Positions 1 to 11,505 of a DNA stretch of 64,000 bases are shown here, one piece after another. Below the pieces are notes generated by a model. The model saw only the letters and a list, made by a program, of their open reading frames with translations, did no database searches and was not told the DNA's origin. This DNA is from Nicotiana tabacum (lineage: Eukaryota > Streptophyta > Magnoliopsida > Solanales > Solanaceae). The stretch covers positions 26,652,822 through 26,716,821 of the forward strand of contig NC_134101.1 of assembly GCF_000715075.1 (NCBI RefSeq). Reading direction: 5' to 3'. The position numbers and the translations under genes are program-made. Position 1 is the stretch's first letter, and each line of letters begins with the position of its first letter.

Positions 1-2268
1 CATGCTCCGTTGCGTTTTATAGGGGATGCAGTTCTTACATCTTGCTATCTTATTAATCGTATGCCATCTTCAGCTATCCAGAACCAAGTTTCATTCTCTG
101 TCATGTTTCCCCACTTACCTTTGTTTTCTCTTCCACCCCATATCTTTGGAAGCACTTGTTTTGTCCATAACCTTACTCCAGGAACAGATAAGTTAGCTCC
201 TCGTGCTCTTAAGTGCGTATTTCTGGGTTTCTCGAGAACACAAAAGGGGTATCGATGCTACTCTCCTGACCTCCAGCGGTACCTTATGTCCGCTGATGTT
301 ACCTTCTTTGAAACCCAATCATACTTCACAGGTTCAGGTCATCACTTAGATATTTCTGAGGTACTACCAGTTTCATCTTTTGGAGATTCAGTCACTCCAG
401 CTCCACCACCTACAACTCCAGTTGTAGCTCCACCACCTATAGCTCCAGTTGTAGCTCTACCACCTATAGCTCCAGTTCCACCACCTGCAGCTCCACCACT
501 CTTGACTTATCATCGTCGTCCACATCCAGCATCAGGCCCAGGTGATTCACGCCCCGCATCAGATTCTGCACCTATTGCGGACTTGTCTCCTCTTAGTCAA
601 CCAGTTGCACTCCGCAAAGGTGTACGATCCACACTTAATCCTAATTCCCACTATGTCGGTTTAAGTTATCATCGCCTGTCGTCACCTCATTATGCTTTTA
701 TATCTTCTTTGTCCACTGTTTCTATCCCTAAGTCTACAAGTGAGGCACTATCTCATCCAGGATGGCGACATGCTATGATTGACGAGATGTCTGCTTTACA
801 TGAAAGTGGACACTTGGGAGCTTGTTCCTCTTCCTGCAGGTAAGTCTACTGTTGGTTGTCGTTGGGTTTATGCAGTCAAAGTCGGCCCGAATGGCTAGGT
901 TGATCGGCTTAAGGCTCGTCTTGTTGCAAAAGGATATACTCAGATTTTTGGGCTTGATTATAGTGATACTTTCTCTCCCGTGGCTAAAGTAGCATCTGTT
1001 CGTCTCTTTTTGTCCATGACTACTGTATGTCATTGGCCTCTTTATCAGTTAGACATTAAGAATGCTTTTCTCCGCGGTGATCTTGAGGAAGAAGTTTATA
1101 TGGAGCAACCACCTGGTTTTGTTGCTCAGGGGGAGTTTAATGGTTGTGTGTGCAGATTGCACAGGTCACTATATGGTTTGAAACAGTCCCCTCGAGCTTG
1201 GTTTGGTAAGTTCAGCACAATTATTCAGGAGTTCGGCATGACTCGTAGTGAGGCTGATCACTCTGTGTTTTATCGGCATTCTGCTCCTAATCTGTGTATT
1301 TATCTAGTGGTTTATGTTGATGATATTGTTATTACTGGCAATGATCAGGATGGTATTACTAATCTGAAGCAACATCTCTTTCAGCACTTCCAGACTAAGG
1401 ATCTGGGCAGATTGGAGTATTTTCTAGGTATTGAGGTCGCTCAGTCTAGCTCAGGTATTGTTATTTCACAGCGGAAGTATGCCTTAGACATTCTTGAGGA
1501 GACTGGAATGATGGGTTGCGGACCTATTGACTCTCCTATGAATCCGAATGCTAAGCTTCTGCCTGGACAGGGGAGCCTCTTAGAGACCCTACGAGATATA
1601 GGAGGTTGGCTGGCAAATTGAATTACCTCATAGTGACTAGACCTGACATTTCTTTTCCGGTGAGTATTGTAAGTCAGTTTATGGATTCTCCATGTGATAG
1701 TCACTGGGATGCAGTTGTTCGCATTCTTCGGTATATAAAGTCAGCTCCAGGCAAAGGATTACTATTTGAGGATCGAGGACACGAGCAGATTGTTGGGTAC
1801 ACAGATGCTGATTGGGCAGGATCACCTTTTGATAGACGTTCTACGTCTGGATATTGTGTTCTAGTAGGAGGTAACTTGGTCTCGTGGAAGAGCAAGAAAC
1901 AGAATGTAGTTGCTCGATCTAGCGCCGAAGCCGAATATCGGGTCATGGCTATGGCGACGTGTGAGTTAGTTTGGGTCAAGCAGTTGCTCAAGGAGTTAAA
2001 GTTCGGAGAAATCAGCAAGATGGAACTAGTGTGTGATAACCAAGCTGCTCTTCATATTGCGTCAAATCCGGTGTTCTATGAGAGGACTAAACACATTGAG
2101 ATCGACTGTCACTTTGTCAGAGGAAAAATACTTTCAGAAGATATTGTTACAAAGTTTGTAAAGTTGAATGATCAACTAGCAGATATTTTCACTAAGTCTC
2201 TTACTGGTTCTCGTATTAGTTACATGTGTAACAAGCTCGGTACATATGATGTGTATGCACCGGCTTGA
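1..2268 (+). pseudogene. Ty1/copia pol remnant (integrase C-terminus, RT, RNase H)
   Basis: This is the 3' part of a copia polyprotein that runs in from the left edge. Bases 10-843 give the integrase C-terminal part (SCYLINRMPSS, then KCVFLGFSRTQKGYRCY) and a Pro/Ala-rich linker with short repeated units. RT follows with DIKNAFLRGDLEEEVYM, LYGLKQSPRAW and an intact YVDD catalytic box (VVYVDDIVITG, near 1312-1338). RNase H (1606-2268) shows DADWAGSPFDRRSTSGYC and RSSAEAEYR. The frame is broken by a stop near 897 (VGPNG then stop) and by a shift near 1570-1605, where RT passes into YRRLAGKLNYL. The element is therefore not functional as read. A polypurine tract and a 3' LTR follow directly. Integrase lying before RT is the copia order. 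Confidence 0.93.
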
Positions 2269-2275
2269 GGGGGAG

Positions 2276-2474
2276 TGTTAGTTTATAGATATGTATAGTG
2301 TAGTCTTGTCCCACATTGGAAGAGGAGTAATATCTCCTTGTAGTGTATAGCTATAAATAGGGACCTCTTGTATTGTATTTATCATCTAATATCATATAAC
2401 CTATTTTCTCCCGTGCTTTCTCACACTATCTTTTAGGCCTTTCGTGCTGCAATTTCCCATTAAAAAGTGTAACA
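2276..2474 (+). repeat. 3' LTR of the leading copia element
   Basis: The LTR starts TGTTA just after the polypurine tract GAGGGGGAG (2267-2275) and ends TAACA, giving matched inverted ends over 199 bp. A TATA box (CTATAAATAGGG, about 2350-2361) marks the U3 promoter. The 5' LTR lies outside the window, so no target duplication can be tested. Confidence 0.8.
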
Positions 2475-3032
2475 TTTACAGTTCTTCCCTCTTTCTTGTG
2501 TAGTTTTGTCTGTATGTCTGACTGTTCATTAGGGTACTTTAGTGTGATGTAAAGTAGTTAATTCTTTTTCTAAAATGCATAATTTGAAGATTTTAGCTTC
2601 TTAAAGGACTGGTCTAGTCAAATAGTTTAGCTTGAGTGAAGATGGGGAAAAAAGAAGCTTGGGATGGAGTGGAGCAGGGGAGAAAAAATCAGGGTCAAAT
2701 ATAAAAGGGAATGCTAGAACTCAAGCCAGATAAGCAGAAGGAAGGAGTAGAGGCAATAAGACTGATCACATGTAGCATGCAGGAAGTAGCAACTCAAGGT
2801 CAAACTTTTTATAATCTGGTCGAGAATTCAATTCACTCTTTCTATATTTTGATGTAGGATGATTTAAGTTTCCTTGCATTATTTAGTTAAGATCTATTGG
2901 TGGTGCTAAACTAGAAATTGCGATGGCTCATATATGGATATTCCCCTTTGGAGATGCAACTGTCGTCCAGAGCAAAAAAAAGCTGCATTAAAACAATCTT
3001 ATTATATTTAAAGCTGTAGTTTCATATTTCAG
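2475..3032. other. Probable intron sequence between copia LTR and first visible exon
   Basis: No coding signal or repeat is recognised on either strand. It ends in a pyrimidine-rich stretch and an AG at 3031-3032, so it is read as intron of the gene to its right. Confidence 0.4.
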
Positions 3033-6000
3033 GGAAAATCTGAAGGTTGGAACTGGGGTTGCTAACTCTTCTGGAAGTTCTCAGGGCAATACCCAGGTGG
3101 TGGAAGCTGTGGTGATTATCAGTGAGCTGTCAGAACAATTCCCTTCTTCCTGCATCAGGGAACAAGACATGAAAACGGAGGTTTGCTTTTGGATTATTAA
3201 TTGAAGAAAGCTCTTAAAATCATAAAAAATGTTCACATTCTAATATGTGCTTATTATTAACCATGTTGTTACCGAATGTTAGATAACAGTTTTCACCGTA
3301 TACATGTCATGTTGCATATTCTTTCTAAACTTCTATTAACTTGTAAGTTGAGTTCATTTGTTGTCTTAGAACAAGTGGATCGTGAAATATCTCAGATCTG
3401 CATTATTAATGTCTGGAGTTTCAAATTTTCAGGGTTTTATATCACTATAATGAATCTCTTGTTTTTATATAAAGCATGGAACACAAGGTGAAGAACCCGT
3501 GCCTGTATGGTGTGTGGAAGCTGATATTTATGCATCTTTCCCTACATCATAGAGTAGAGAGATATTTATGTGAGTAATAACTGAAAGATATTTCGATTTT
3601 TTTATGGCCAGTAAGTGGACCTATTTCTTTGGGCCATCCTGATAACATTTGATTCGATAGGATTACATATACAGCAACAACAACTATGCCTCAATTCCAA
3701 GCAAGTCGGTTTGGCTATTCCATGACCTTGTAGCTCCTTTTAAGCTCATGCATATGATTAGATATGCGTTGAGCTTTAATGAAGAAATGAGGATTTATAT
3801 AGTCGACCCTAACTAGTTCGGGACGGAAGCATAGAAGTTGAAAAGTGAGATTGTCCATAGTAATGTTGTACTCCCTCCGTTTCAATTTATGTGAACCCAT
3901 TTGACTGGGCACGGAGTTTAAGAAAAGAGAATACTTTTGAACTTGTGGTGTAAAATGAGACACATATATTTTGTGTGGCTATAAATCATTGCATAAAGGT
4001 AAATTGTTTCCAAATAAGGAAAGAGGTCATTCTTTTTGGCATGGACTAAAAAGGAAATAGGTTCACATAAATTGAAACGGAGGGAGTAATAAAAAATAAA
4101 GTATTGTCTAAAATCTAATCTATTATGTATCTTTCCAATTTTATAGATGTCTCCAAGGGGACAAGTATTTTCTAAAATCTAGAGTATCCCATTGTGCACC
4201 AAACAGGATACATTAATTGTCCGATTTTACCTAGTGTAAACAAATGTGGCCTCTGGTATTAGCTTTAATTAAGTATTGCTTATTACACTTAAGAGGATAT
4301 CAGAAGTTTTTGCTAAGTGAATCATAGAAGTTACAGGTTGGTTAAGTCCAAGGATTTCTAGTCCTTACAGTAGTTTCAACATATTCTGGAGGTGTGTTGG
4401 AAGTTCAACATAACAAAGACATGTTAAAAGGCACCGTGTGTACCTTAGCATCAATCTGTAGTTGTCGTATGGGTCAGGAAGATGATTGGTCAAAACTTAG
4501 TCTTCTAACATTGGTTGCAATGACAAAATATTTTAAGCAATTTTTTTAAAAATTTAGCTCCTTCTACCTGATTGATGAGATGCTGTTGAAGTTATTTAAT
4601 TCATCTCTGAGCATTACTTGCTCGCCTTCTTTTAGTTGAGCCAGTATCTCGCCCTCCTTCATGTTTTCTTTTCAGAATAATAGTAGTTTGTTTCTGTTTC
4701 TTTGATTTGTATCTTTATGCCTGATTCCAGATCTTATATTTCAAGGACTTTGTACCTTGTTCTATTGCTCAGTCGTCCGTTGATGCATTCACAAGCATCA
4801 ACTGGAAAAGTTATGGGTTGGCTCTACGAAGCATTGCAGATCATGATGGTTGTGTAATGCTGGAATGGGAGAACCTGCCACAATATTTTCACGTTCATAT
4901 TGCCATCCATTGTTACCGTAGACAATATCCGTAAATTATACATATCCATGATAATTAACATGGTTATACAATCTTAGGCATTACCTTTAAACAGTGAGAA
5001 ATTTCTTGCATCTGTGTTTTGCTTAACTTGCTTTCAAGGTGAAACAGTTGGTTGCACAAAACTGTCTACCTGATCGAAATCTTGCTAGAAAAGCTGTCAA
5101 GTGTGCTTTGGATGACTTAAAGGAAAATAATCAAGGGGTTCTCCTAAGTACACGTGCTCTTAAGGTAAATTTTTCTCGATCTTCTCTGCATTCAAAATGA
5201 TCATTGGATTTTCTGGTTCCTGGTATTGGCTGAGCTATGAACAAATTAATCCCCCCATTTTATGATCTATTCTGCATTCTTATATGTCCATACCCAAGCA
5301 TGAAGCAGAAAAAGTAGTTTGTATGATTTTCTTTTGATGTGGATTGTTAAAGGATTGGTTGTTAACCAGAGAGTATACGGTAATTCCATCTGACTAGGTA
5401 GTTCATATATTAAAGGAACTAGTCATGGTTTAGTCTTTTACATTCTTCATAAACCATCTGATATTAAAGGGATGACAGTTATTCAAACAGTTAATGAGAG
5501 CAGCGGCCGGAAAGGAGTATATTCTCACTGGGAATGAAAGCTTCCTAGAAAGAATTCTCCTGCTAACTGGGAGTTGCTTTTGAAGCATTATCTATTTAGC
5601 ACTGCTGGCCAGTTTCTTGTCAGATATAGCTTTTTCATTAGCTGGAAGTGCATGTGCTTTCACGTTTTTACACTTTTTCAGCAACACACTTATTCAGTAC
5701 ACTTATATCTATGGTCAGAGGCGCATGTAAATATGCCAGTGGCTTATGTGTTTACACCCTCTATCCTAGACTTTAGCTATATAGTGGAACAGCTTTCAAA
5801 AAAAAATAGGCCATGTATATATATCTTTATATTAGTCCACTGCTACAACATAGTAGTAGGTGCAGTAGTCTTTTGCATGCATTAATTTTAATTATCATGC
5901 ATCTTCGAGCTGAATATGATCCCCTTTAAAGTTGAAATGGTCAAAATCGATCTCAGTTTGCATCCACGCATATAACTTAGCTTCTAATTTGTTTTTCATC

Positions 6001-6277
6001 ATAGATTTGTGATTATGCACCTGATCTTGCAAAAACTCTTGCTCGCCTGATCTTATCGTCAAATGACTTGAACTTCCAAGAAGAATGCTGTTCTCTTCTA
6101 GGAGTGCAGTCTGAAGAGGTTAACATGGATAATGTTGGAAATTGCATAAGGGATAAGATAGTTTCAGTCATCGGATTAAATGATCGTAACTCCCAGAAGC
6201 ATAAAGATGCCCCAAGTTTCCTCTTTGAAGATGATTATTTCCGGAAAGAGGATTTCATGGACGAGGAATATCAATAA
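3033..6277 (+). CDS. MTOPVIB: 3' exons of a meiotic topoisomerase VIB-like gene
   Basis: Read exons are 3033-3180, 4731-4930, 5039-5164 and 6005-6277 (stop TAA). A possible extra exon begins at 3475. The second read exon gives YFKDFVPCS and SINWKSYGL, which match the conserved FxxRVPLL and SIDWKRYGL region in the transducer domain of TopoVI subunit B. The C-terminus is acidic and ends DFMDEEYQ. In plants MTOPVIB is the B-like partner of SPO11-1/SPO11-2 for meiotic double-strand breaks; that role is family knowledge. The ATPase half would lie upstream of the window, so the copia remnant would sit in an intron. The junctions 5164/6005 (phase 0) and 3180/4731 close in frame, but 4930/5039 does not with the GT donor seen. 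Identity is inferred from motifs without a search. Pseudogenisation is possible. Confidence 0.6.
3475..3552 (+). other. Possible exon ending in an in-frame stop
   Basis: After an AAAG acceptor, the reading frame gives GEEPVPVWCVEADIYASF, which looks like real protein, and then hits TAG at 3550-3552. A strong donor-like GTGAGT lies at 3571, but using it would include the stop and give the wrong phase for the next exon. This may be a poison exon, a skipped relic or a nonsense-mutated true exon. Confidence 0.35.
3675..3718 (-). repeat. Au-SINE-like 3' end
   Basis: On the - strand it reads ..CTTGGAATTGAGGCATAG and ends in (TTG)n. That resembles the 3' end of the plant Au SINE (..TTTGGGACTGAGGCGTAGTTGTTG). 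Only the tail region is recognisable. Confidence 0.5.
3797..3840 (+). repeat. Second Au-SINE-like 3' end, opposite orientation
   Basis: The stretch GTCGACCCTAACTAGTTCGG followed by GACGGAAGCATAG is an Au-like tail on the + strand, facing the copy at 3675-3718. No 5' half is visible. Confidence 0.4.
3871..4086. mobile_element. Stowaway-like MITE (216 bp)
   Basis: Terminal inverted repeats are nearly perfect: CTCCCTCCGTTTCAATTTAT at the left and the reverse complement ATAAATTGAAACGGAGGGAG at the right. TA dinucleotides flank both ends (3869-3870, 4087-4088), as expected for Tc1/mariner-type Stowaway elements. It has no coding capacity. It lies in the large intron upstream of the topoisomerase-VIB-like exon at 4731. 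Confidence 0.9.
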
Positions 6278-6619
6278 GATGAAGAAGCTTACAACTCTTT
6301 GGATCTATAGAAAGCTAGAAGCATTGTTACATATCCAACTATTAGTTACTACTTTGTCATGCCATATGGTTTATCACAATTCACAATCAATCTCTGCCAT
6401 GCTATATTATTTTTATTGAGGGATAGACGGCTTCATATGACATGAGATTTTGTGAATTGATGTGAGAAATATATATTAACTAACTATAGTTAACTGATAA
6501 TGATGACGTGAGAATGTGTTTTAACAAACTGTATATATAGTATAATTAAGTGAGAAAAGGGCATATGTTGAAGATATATGTCATGTATTTAGTGTAAAAT
6601 ACGAGTTTGACTAAAATAC
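6278..6619. other. 3' flank of the MTOPVIB-like gene
   Basis: AT-rich sequence after the stop codon, presumably 3' UTR and flank. A clear polyadenylation site could not be fixed by eye. Confidence 0.3.
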
Positions 6620-6731
6620 TACAACAACAACAAAACATACTCAATATATTTTCATAAGTGGGGTTCGGGAGGATAATGTATACCCAAATCCTACCCTACC
6701 TTGTGCAGGCAGAAAGGCTATTTTCGGAACA
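6620..6731 (-). repeat. TS/SolS-type SINE 3' fragment
   Basis: It begins with (ACA)n and continues ATAAGTGGGGTTCGGGAGG, then TACCCAAATCCTACCCTACC. The reverse complement is the 3' part of the solanaceous TS-type SINE, which ends in TTG repeats. Its 5' tRNA-like half is missing. Confidence 0.7.
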
Positions 6732-7611
6732 GAGTTTGACAAAAATGTTTCCCCATTAGAGTTAGTGAATTTTCACGAAAACAAACAAGGCCAACAAAAG
6801 ACATGAATATTTTTCCTGTTGGAGAAAAAGATTTGTTGCTTTCATGCAGGCAAAATGAAACAGTTTCTCCAATGAATTTGGGATTTCGTGGCTCCATTGC
6901 TTGATTTTACTCCATCGAACAATGTTTCTTTAGTCCCCACACATAAGAAAAAGCTAAAGAATATGCCTTAGATAATGATGGTATAGCCAGCTTTAGGTAG
7001 AAACTATAAATAATAGGAGTAGTAATTAGCTACTGGCAAGCTAGCTAGCTCGTGCGGCATGCAACATAAATATCGCAGAAATGATTGAAGCAATAGAGAG
7101 CCAATCAATGCTGCTTCGGCAGGTGTAAAGCATTGAGATTTTATTTGGCTGTTGGAATAATATTTCTAATTTAGTATGATCTCGGTCTATATATAGGCGC
7201 ACGCACAAAGTTGGGACCAGCCTCTCTGTACCAGCAAATAGGCAAAGACATTATTCAAACCTCCGTCATGATTTGATGATCAATTCAATTCTCTATTCCG
7301 CATTCAAACCTCCGTAAGGATTCGAACCACACGGAGATTTTTAATTCAGCCACGCTACTTGAACTGCTTTGAAATAACTCTCCTTTTCTTATGTAATTTA
7401 ACAATAACATGTTTCTGGAAGAGCCGCGTGACTTTAATTTATCTCTTTGATGTTTGAACAAAGACCAATTCTTCCTTATATGTATACATAATCTAACGTA
7501 ACGAAAGTGAAAGAAGAACTAATGATTTCCAGCGTGAGTGAATGTCAGGAATTCCAACTAGAATTGTTGTTAGATCTATTGCCTGACTTAAGGATCTTAG
7601 GGTAGGGTATC
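6732..7611. other. Intergenic DNA without a recognised gene
   Basis: No ORF or family was recognised. Visible details are a short direct repeat TTCAAACCTCCGT (near 7256 and 7304) and a TATA-like TCTATATATAGG near 7190. Confidence 0.4.
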
Positions 7612-8307
7612 CAGGGACAGCTCAAGCACATATGGGGCCTAAAGCCAAAATTTAATATGAGGCATCAATTTTAAAAGAAAGTTATAGGATATATTTTTAT
7701 TTGAAGTCTATTCTTCTAACCTTTTGAGATATAAAGTTGTTAATAAGTTATTTTATAATCGATTTTTTCTAATAATTCTTGCTCGATTGATAATATAGCC
7801 AACCTATCTAATCTTTCTTGAGATATTGTTGATCTTAGATAAGATTTTACATAGCAATATAAGTATAGAACTATTGGAAGCTTAAAAGTATTGTTGAACA
7901 CTTGAACTAGTGAAATCTTGGAGAAAGAAGTGAGTAAGAATATCAAAGAGAAACACAAAAAATATGTAGGGTTTTTTGAAATATGAAAGATATTGGAAAA
8001 AAAAAGAAAGAAAGACTGCCTTAGACAAATTAAGGAAGAGAGAGCAAATTTTTAATGAAGGAGTAAAAAATAAAAAACCAAAAGTTATGAAAATTATTCA
8101 TCTACACATTTTAAGTAAGTCAAAGTATTATTTTATTTATATATCTAAAAATTATTCTTTCCTTTATATTAAAAACTCTAATTTTGTATTAAAAATACTA
8201 AATATTATTTTTTAAATACCTATGAACCTATTATTTAAAAAAATGGCCCCTAAATTTGGGGGCCTAAGTCAGACGCATTACTCCACGTAAGGTTGGAGCC
8301 GGCCCTG
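7612..8307. mobile_element. Non-autonomous hAT element (696 bp) with 8-bp TSD
   Basis: The ends are CAGGGACAGCTC at the left and GAGCCGGCCCTG at the right, a 10/12 inverted match of the hAT type. Flanking direct repeats are AGGGTATC (7604-7611) and AGGGTAAC (8308-8315), 7 of 8 identical, the length typical of hAT target duplications. A GGGGCCTAA-type subterminal motif occurs near both ends. The interior holds a relic of a hAT transposase on the - strand, so this is an internally deleted derivative. Confidence 0.88.
7740..7958 (-). pseudogene. hAT transposase C-terminal relic
   Basis: The - strand frame reads NNTFKLPIVL, then KSYLRSTISQERLDRLAILS and IEQELLEKIDY. This matches the C-terminal dimerisation region of plant hAT transposases (usual form SYLRSTMSQERLNGLALLSIE). 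About 70 residues remain of a protein normally several hundred long. The DDE core is absent, so it cannot be catalytic. Confidence 0.8.
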
Positions 8308-8814
8308 AGGGTAACCTCAGGTGGAAAGGGCAAGAGGTAGCTTTTTGTCAGTCAATAAGTAATGTAGGCGTCGATGACTAATTGAATGCAGAAGTTTTTT
8401 TGCACCAAATATATAAAGCATTAATTTACACCAAATAGATTAAATAATTCTCCCTCACATTCATATGTGTCTCATTAGCTTCCACTCTATACCATTACAT
8501 GCTACCTATATCTATATATGAAATATCTACTCTTTACTCTGGAAATGATTTTACTGTGTGTAATTGAATTTAAACAAAAAAGAGCCTAAGGAAAAAAAAC
8601 GAATGAAACAAAAAAAAAATGTATGATATGAAGTATGACCCTGCTACTAACAATAGGTAATGCGCTATACTGTGGGAAGTATATAAAGAACAGAAAAGAG
8701 AGATCTGATTGATCGTAGGATCATATATGAGAGAGTATATTCTCCAAATTGCACTCTTCTGAAATCCAGTCTGTAAAATCATCATCATAATACCGTACAC
8801 CAAAATAGGAGGGA
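8308..8814. other. Intergenic DNA, nothing recognised
   Basis: AT-rich sequence with short homopolymer runs. No gene or repeat family could be named. Confidence 0.4.
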
Positions 8815-8996
8815 GTCTACGCGGTAAAATTGTCTGCGTGTGATCTATAGGTCACAAGTACGAGCCGCGAAAACAACCACTAATGCGTGCGTTAGGGTAT
8901 ACTGCATGCATCATAGCCCTAAGGGTATGTCCCTTCTCATAACCCTACGTAAATGCGGAATGTTTTGTGCATCTAGTTTTTTTTTTTTTTTTTTTT
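8815..8996 (+). repeat. tRNA-derived SINE with poly(T) tail
   Basis: A B-box-like GGTCACAAGTACGAGCC is followed by the body CACTAATGCGTGCGTTAGGG and AACCCTACGTAAATGCGGAA, ending in a run of about 20 T. Diverged relatives occur at 23412, 24920, 47037 and 49958, so it is a dispersed solanaceous SINE family. Confidence 0.7.
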
Positions 8997-9210
8997 GTAA
9001 TACAGTAGACCAATAAACATTAGTATTCCACTTGGATCCAACAATGGGGTCATCTTCTTTGAGAATCACTCAATGCAATCAGGCACTTAGCATTGTTCCC
9101 ATTCATGAATAGAGAAAATTTCCTACTACTTGTTTTGCAGCTGTTCTTTCTAACATGATCAATGATTTCTGTCAAGAAACAACTCTGGTAATTTATTTCC
9201 ATTTTCTTAT

Positions 9211-9333
9211 TACAACAACAACATAACTAGTATTAATTCATACTGTGGGGTCTGAGAGAGATTAAGTGTGTACGCAGACTTTACCCCTACCTTATGAGGA
9301 TAGAGAGGTTGTTTTCAATAGATCCTCGACTTA
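9211..9333 (-). repeat. TS/SolS-type SINE 3' end
   Basis: It starts ACAACAACAAC and continues GTGTGTACGCAGACTTTACC, CCTACC and GATCCTCGACTTAG. The reverse complement is the canonical 3' half of the tobacco TS-type SINE with its TTG tail. Confidence 0.75.
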
Positions 9334-10197
9334 GGAAAGCATAAGCACTATATTAATGAAAATATAGACAAGAAGCGATAGTACCAAAAAGCCATATAAA
9401 AGCAGAATAAAAACAACAAGAAAGTAAAGTGATCAATAATAAAAAACAACATTAGTCACAAAAACCTAGTACCAACAGAAAACGAGACCCGATAGCAATA
9501 CTATTGTTATCAATTACTGGAGCACGTTGGCTGAAAAAAGGGCTAAAGAAAAATCTTTTGAATGATCACTAAAGATCCGTATCTAAGATGAGAAGCCCTA
9601 GTTGTCGTTTGATAGGGTGAGCTAGCTAGGGTTTTCTCCATTTCAAGAACCTTACCAACAAAAACATCATGTTAAAGTTAGAAAAAGGGAAAAAGGAAAC
9701 ATAAATTTAAAAAAAAAGGGAAAACAAAGAAGATTACAAAGTTTTTTTTGTTTTTTGTTTTTTTGCATTGTATAAAGTATGTTGTTTAATGAGTTATATA
9801 GTGATTATTAGTTTTCTTCGACTCCGTCCCATAAAAGTTATATATTGTTTAATATATAGTTAAATAAATAAAAGTATGCTTTCCGTTAACATTAATTTTT
9901 GGATGAAATAGTCGTACAGTACTCTAACTTGGTATTAAAATAAACAAACTGATGAGTTCAAGTTTCACAATTATCCATTATAGAATAGAATTCTCGCATA
10001 CTTGAATTGACCTATAAAAAGGAATAACACCCTCAAATGATCATCGGTGTATTGAAAATATAGTTAAGTAAATAAAATATGTTCCCTCTAGTAACTTAAA
10101 TTTTTTAATAAGATGTTCAAATAGTTCAACGTTTACAATTGCATCTTAGATGTAGTACGAGAAAAAGACAAAAGTAACAAACTACATAAATATATTA
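9334..10197. other. AT-rich DNA with degraded dispersed-repeat fragments
   Basis: GGAAAGCATAAGCACTATAT and the following 300 bp look like further solanaceous dispersed repeat. ATATAGTTAAATAAATAAAA (near 9855) and ATATAGTTAAGTAAATAAAA (near 10058) are related copies about 200 bp apart. No coding region was seen. Confidence 0.35.
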
Positions 10198-10432
10198 CTC
10201 CCTCTGTCCTAATTTATGTAATGCATTTTTCTTTTTAGGATGTCACGGAAAGAATAATATTGTTCTATATTAAGAAATAATTTAATTTTAAATTTTTTAA
10301 TTTATTTTTGTTGAGATGATTTATATCCATGCAAATATCTACGACTTTTTTTAGACAATAAGTTTTAATTTTTTTTTATTCCTTAAATTTCATTTCCAGT
10401 CAAAGTGTATCACATAAAATGGATAAGAGGGA
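10198..10432. mobile_element. Degenerate Stowaway-like MITE
   Basis: The left end CTCCCTCTGTCCTAATTTAT and the right end CACATAAAATGGATAAGAGG form diverged inverted repeats of the Stowaway consensus. TA flanks the left end, with a TA also near the right end. There is no coding capacity. Confidence 0.7.
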
Positions 10433-11226
10433 ATATTCATATAATTATTACTACTATTTACTACTAATATACACCACGTATCTTCTTGACTAAAATAGGG
10501 TTTGACATTTGAATAGTCAAACTGAAAAATATGACAAAAAAATTACACATAAATGTATGAACTGGAGTGATAGATCTCTAATGTTTCCAATGGAAGATAG
10601 AGAACATCGTCCAATTTCCAATATTCAAAGCTAAGTAAATGACCTAAAAATACACCTTCTTTTTCTTGTACTTTGCCATCGGGATGGCAGGTAGAATTAA
10701 CTTGTAAAAGATACGATGAGAATATAAACAATTACTATATTGTTTTTGTTCTTTTACTAATATAAACAATTAGTACTATATTTTTTTGTTCTTTTATTTA
10801 AAAAGAAATGCTTGACAAATAATTTGACATAAAACAAACTGCTACATCGTTTAAAAACATCTCTTTTTACAAATTTTATTTGATAAACTATGCGTTTAGA
10901 AATAAACATTGGCCTAACAGACTCCTACTTCTTTATCTCCTCATCTAGTACTTCTATAAAAGGAAATAAATAAGTAAAAGGAAATCAAGTTCTAATATAG
11001 GCAAATCTATCCCGCTACTTATATTCAAATAATTCTCTTTGACGTCACCAACTTTAGACTTGTAGTACGAATACTTCAAAATAGAAAGGAATTCTAAAGT
11101 TATTTTATGAAAAGAAGGAGAATATTTTATTTATACCATCACACGCAGCCATTAGATTTTTGCATTGGTGTTTGCGTGATGCGACTTCTTTAAATCCATC
11201 CAACGGGCCAAATAGTGTCTAAATTA

Positions 11227-11505
11227 CTCCGTCCGTATCGTATTATCAGTCATTTAGTTGTCTCAAATTATTTGTCATTTTAGAAATTTAAGATAAAATT
11301 AATTTTTTTTTCTTTTTACCCTTAATAATAATTATTCTTGAAAACTACAAATACCTCAATTATCAATAACTTTGTTCAAATACCAATAAAAAAAGATTAA
11401 ATGTTAAGACATGAATAAGAGTAAATTAGTCAAAATCCCATCCTAATTAATTTTGTCAAAAGCGTGTATAAGAGAATCATGTTATATAATTTGAAATGGA
11501 GGGAG
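11227..11505. mobile_element. Stowaway-like MITE (279 bp)
   Basis: It begins CTCCGTCCGTATCGTATTAT and ends ATTTGAAATGGAGGGAG, with TA on both sides (11225-11226, 11506-11507). The inverted ends are more diverged than those of the copy at 3871. Confidence 0.75.

Noticed and set aside
7740..8215. Possible intact transposase gene
   Set aside because: Only the dimerisation end is recognisable. The + strand ORF at 7976 has no motif.
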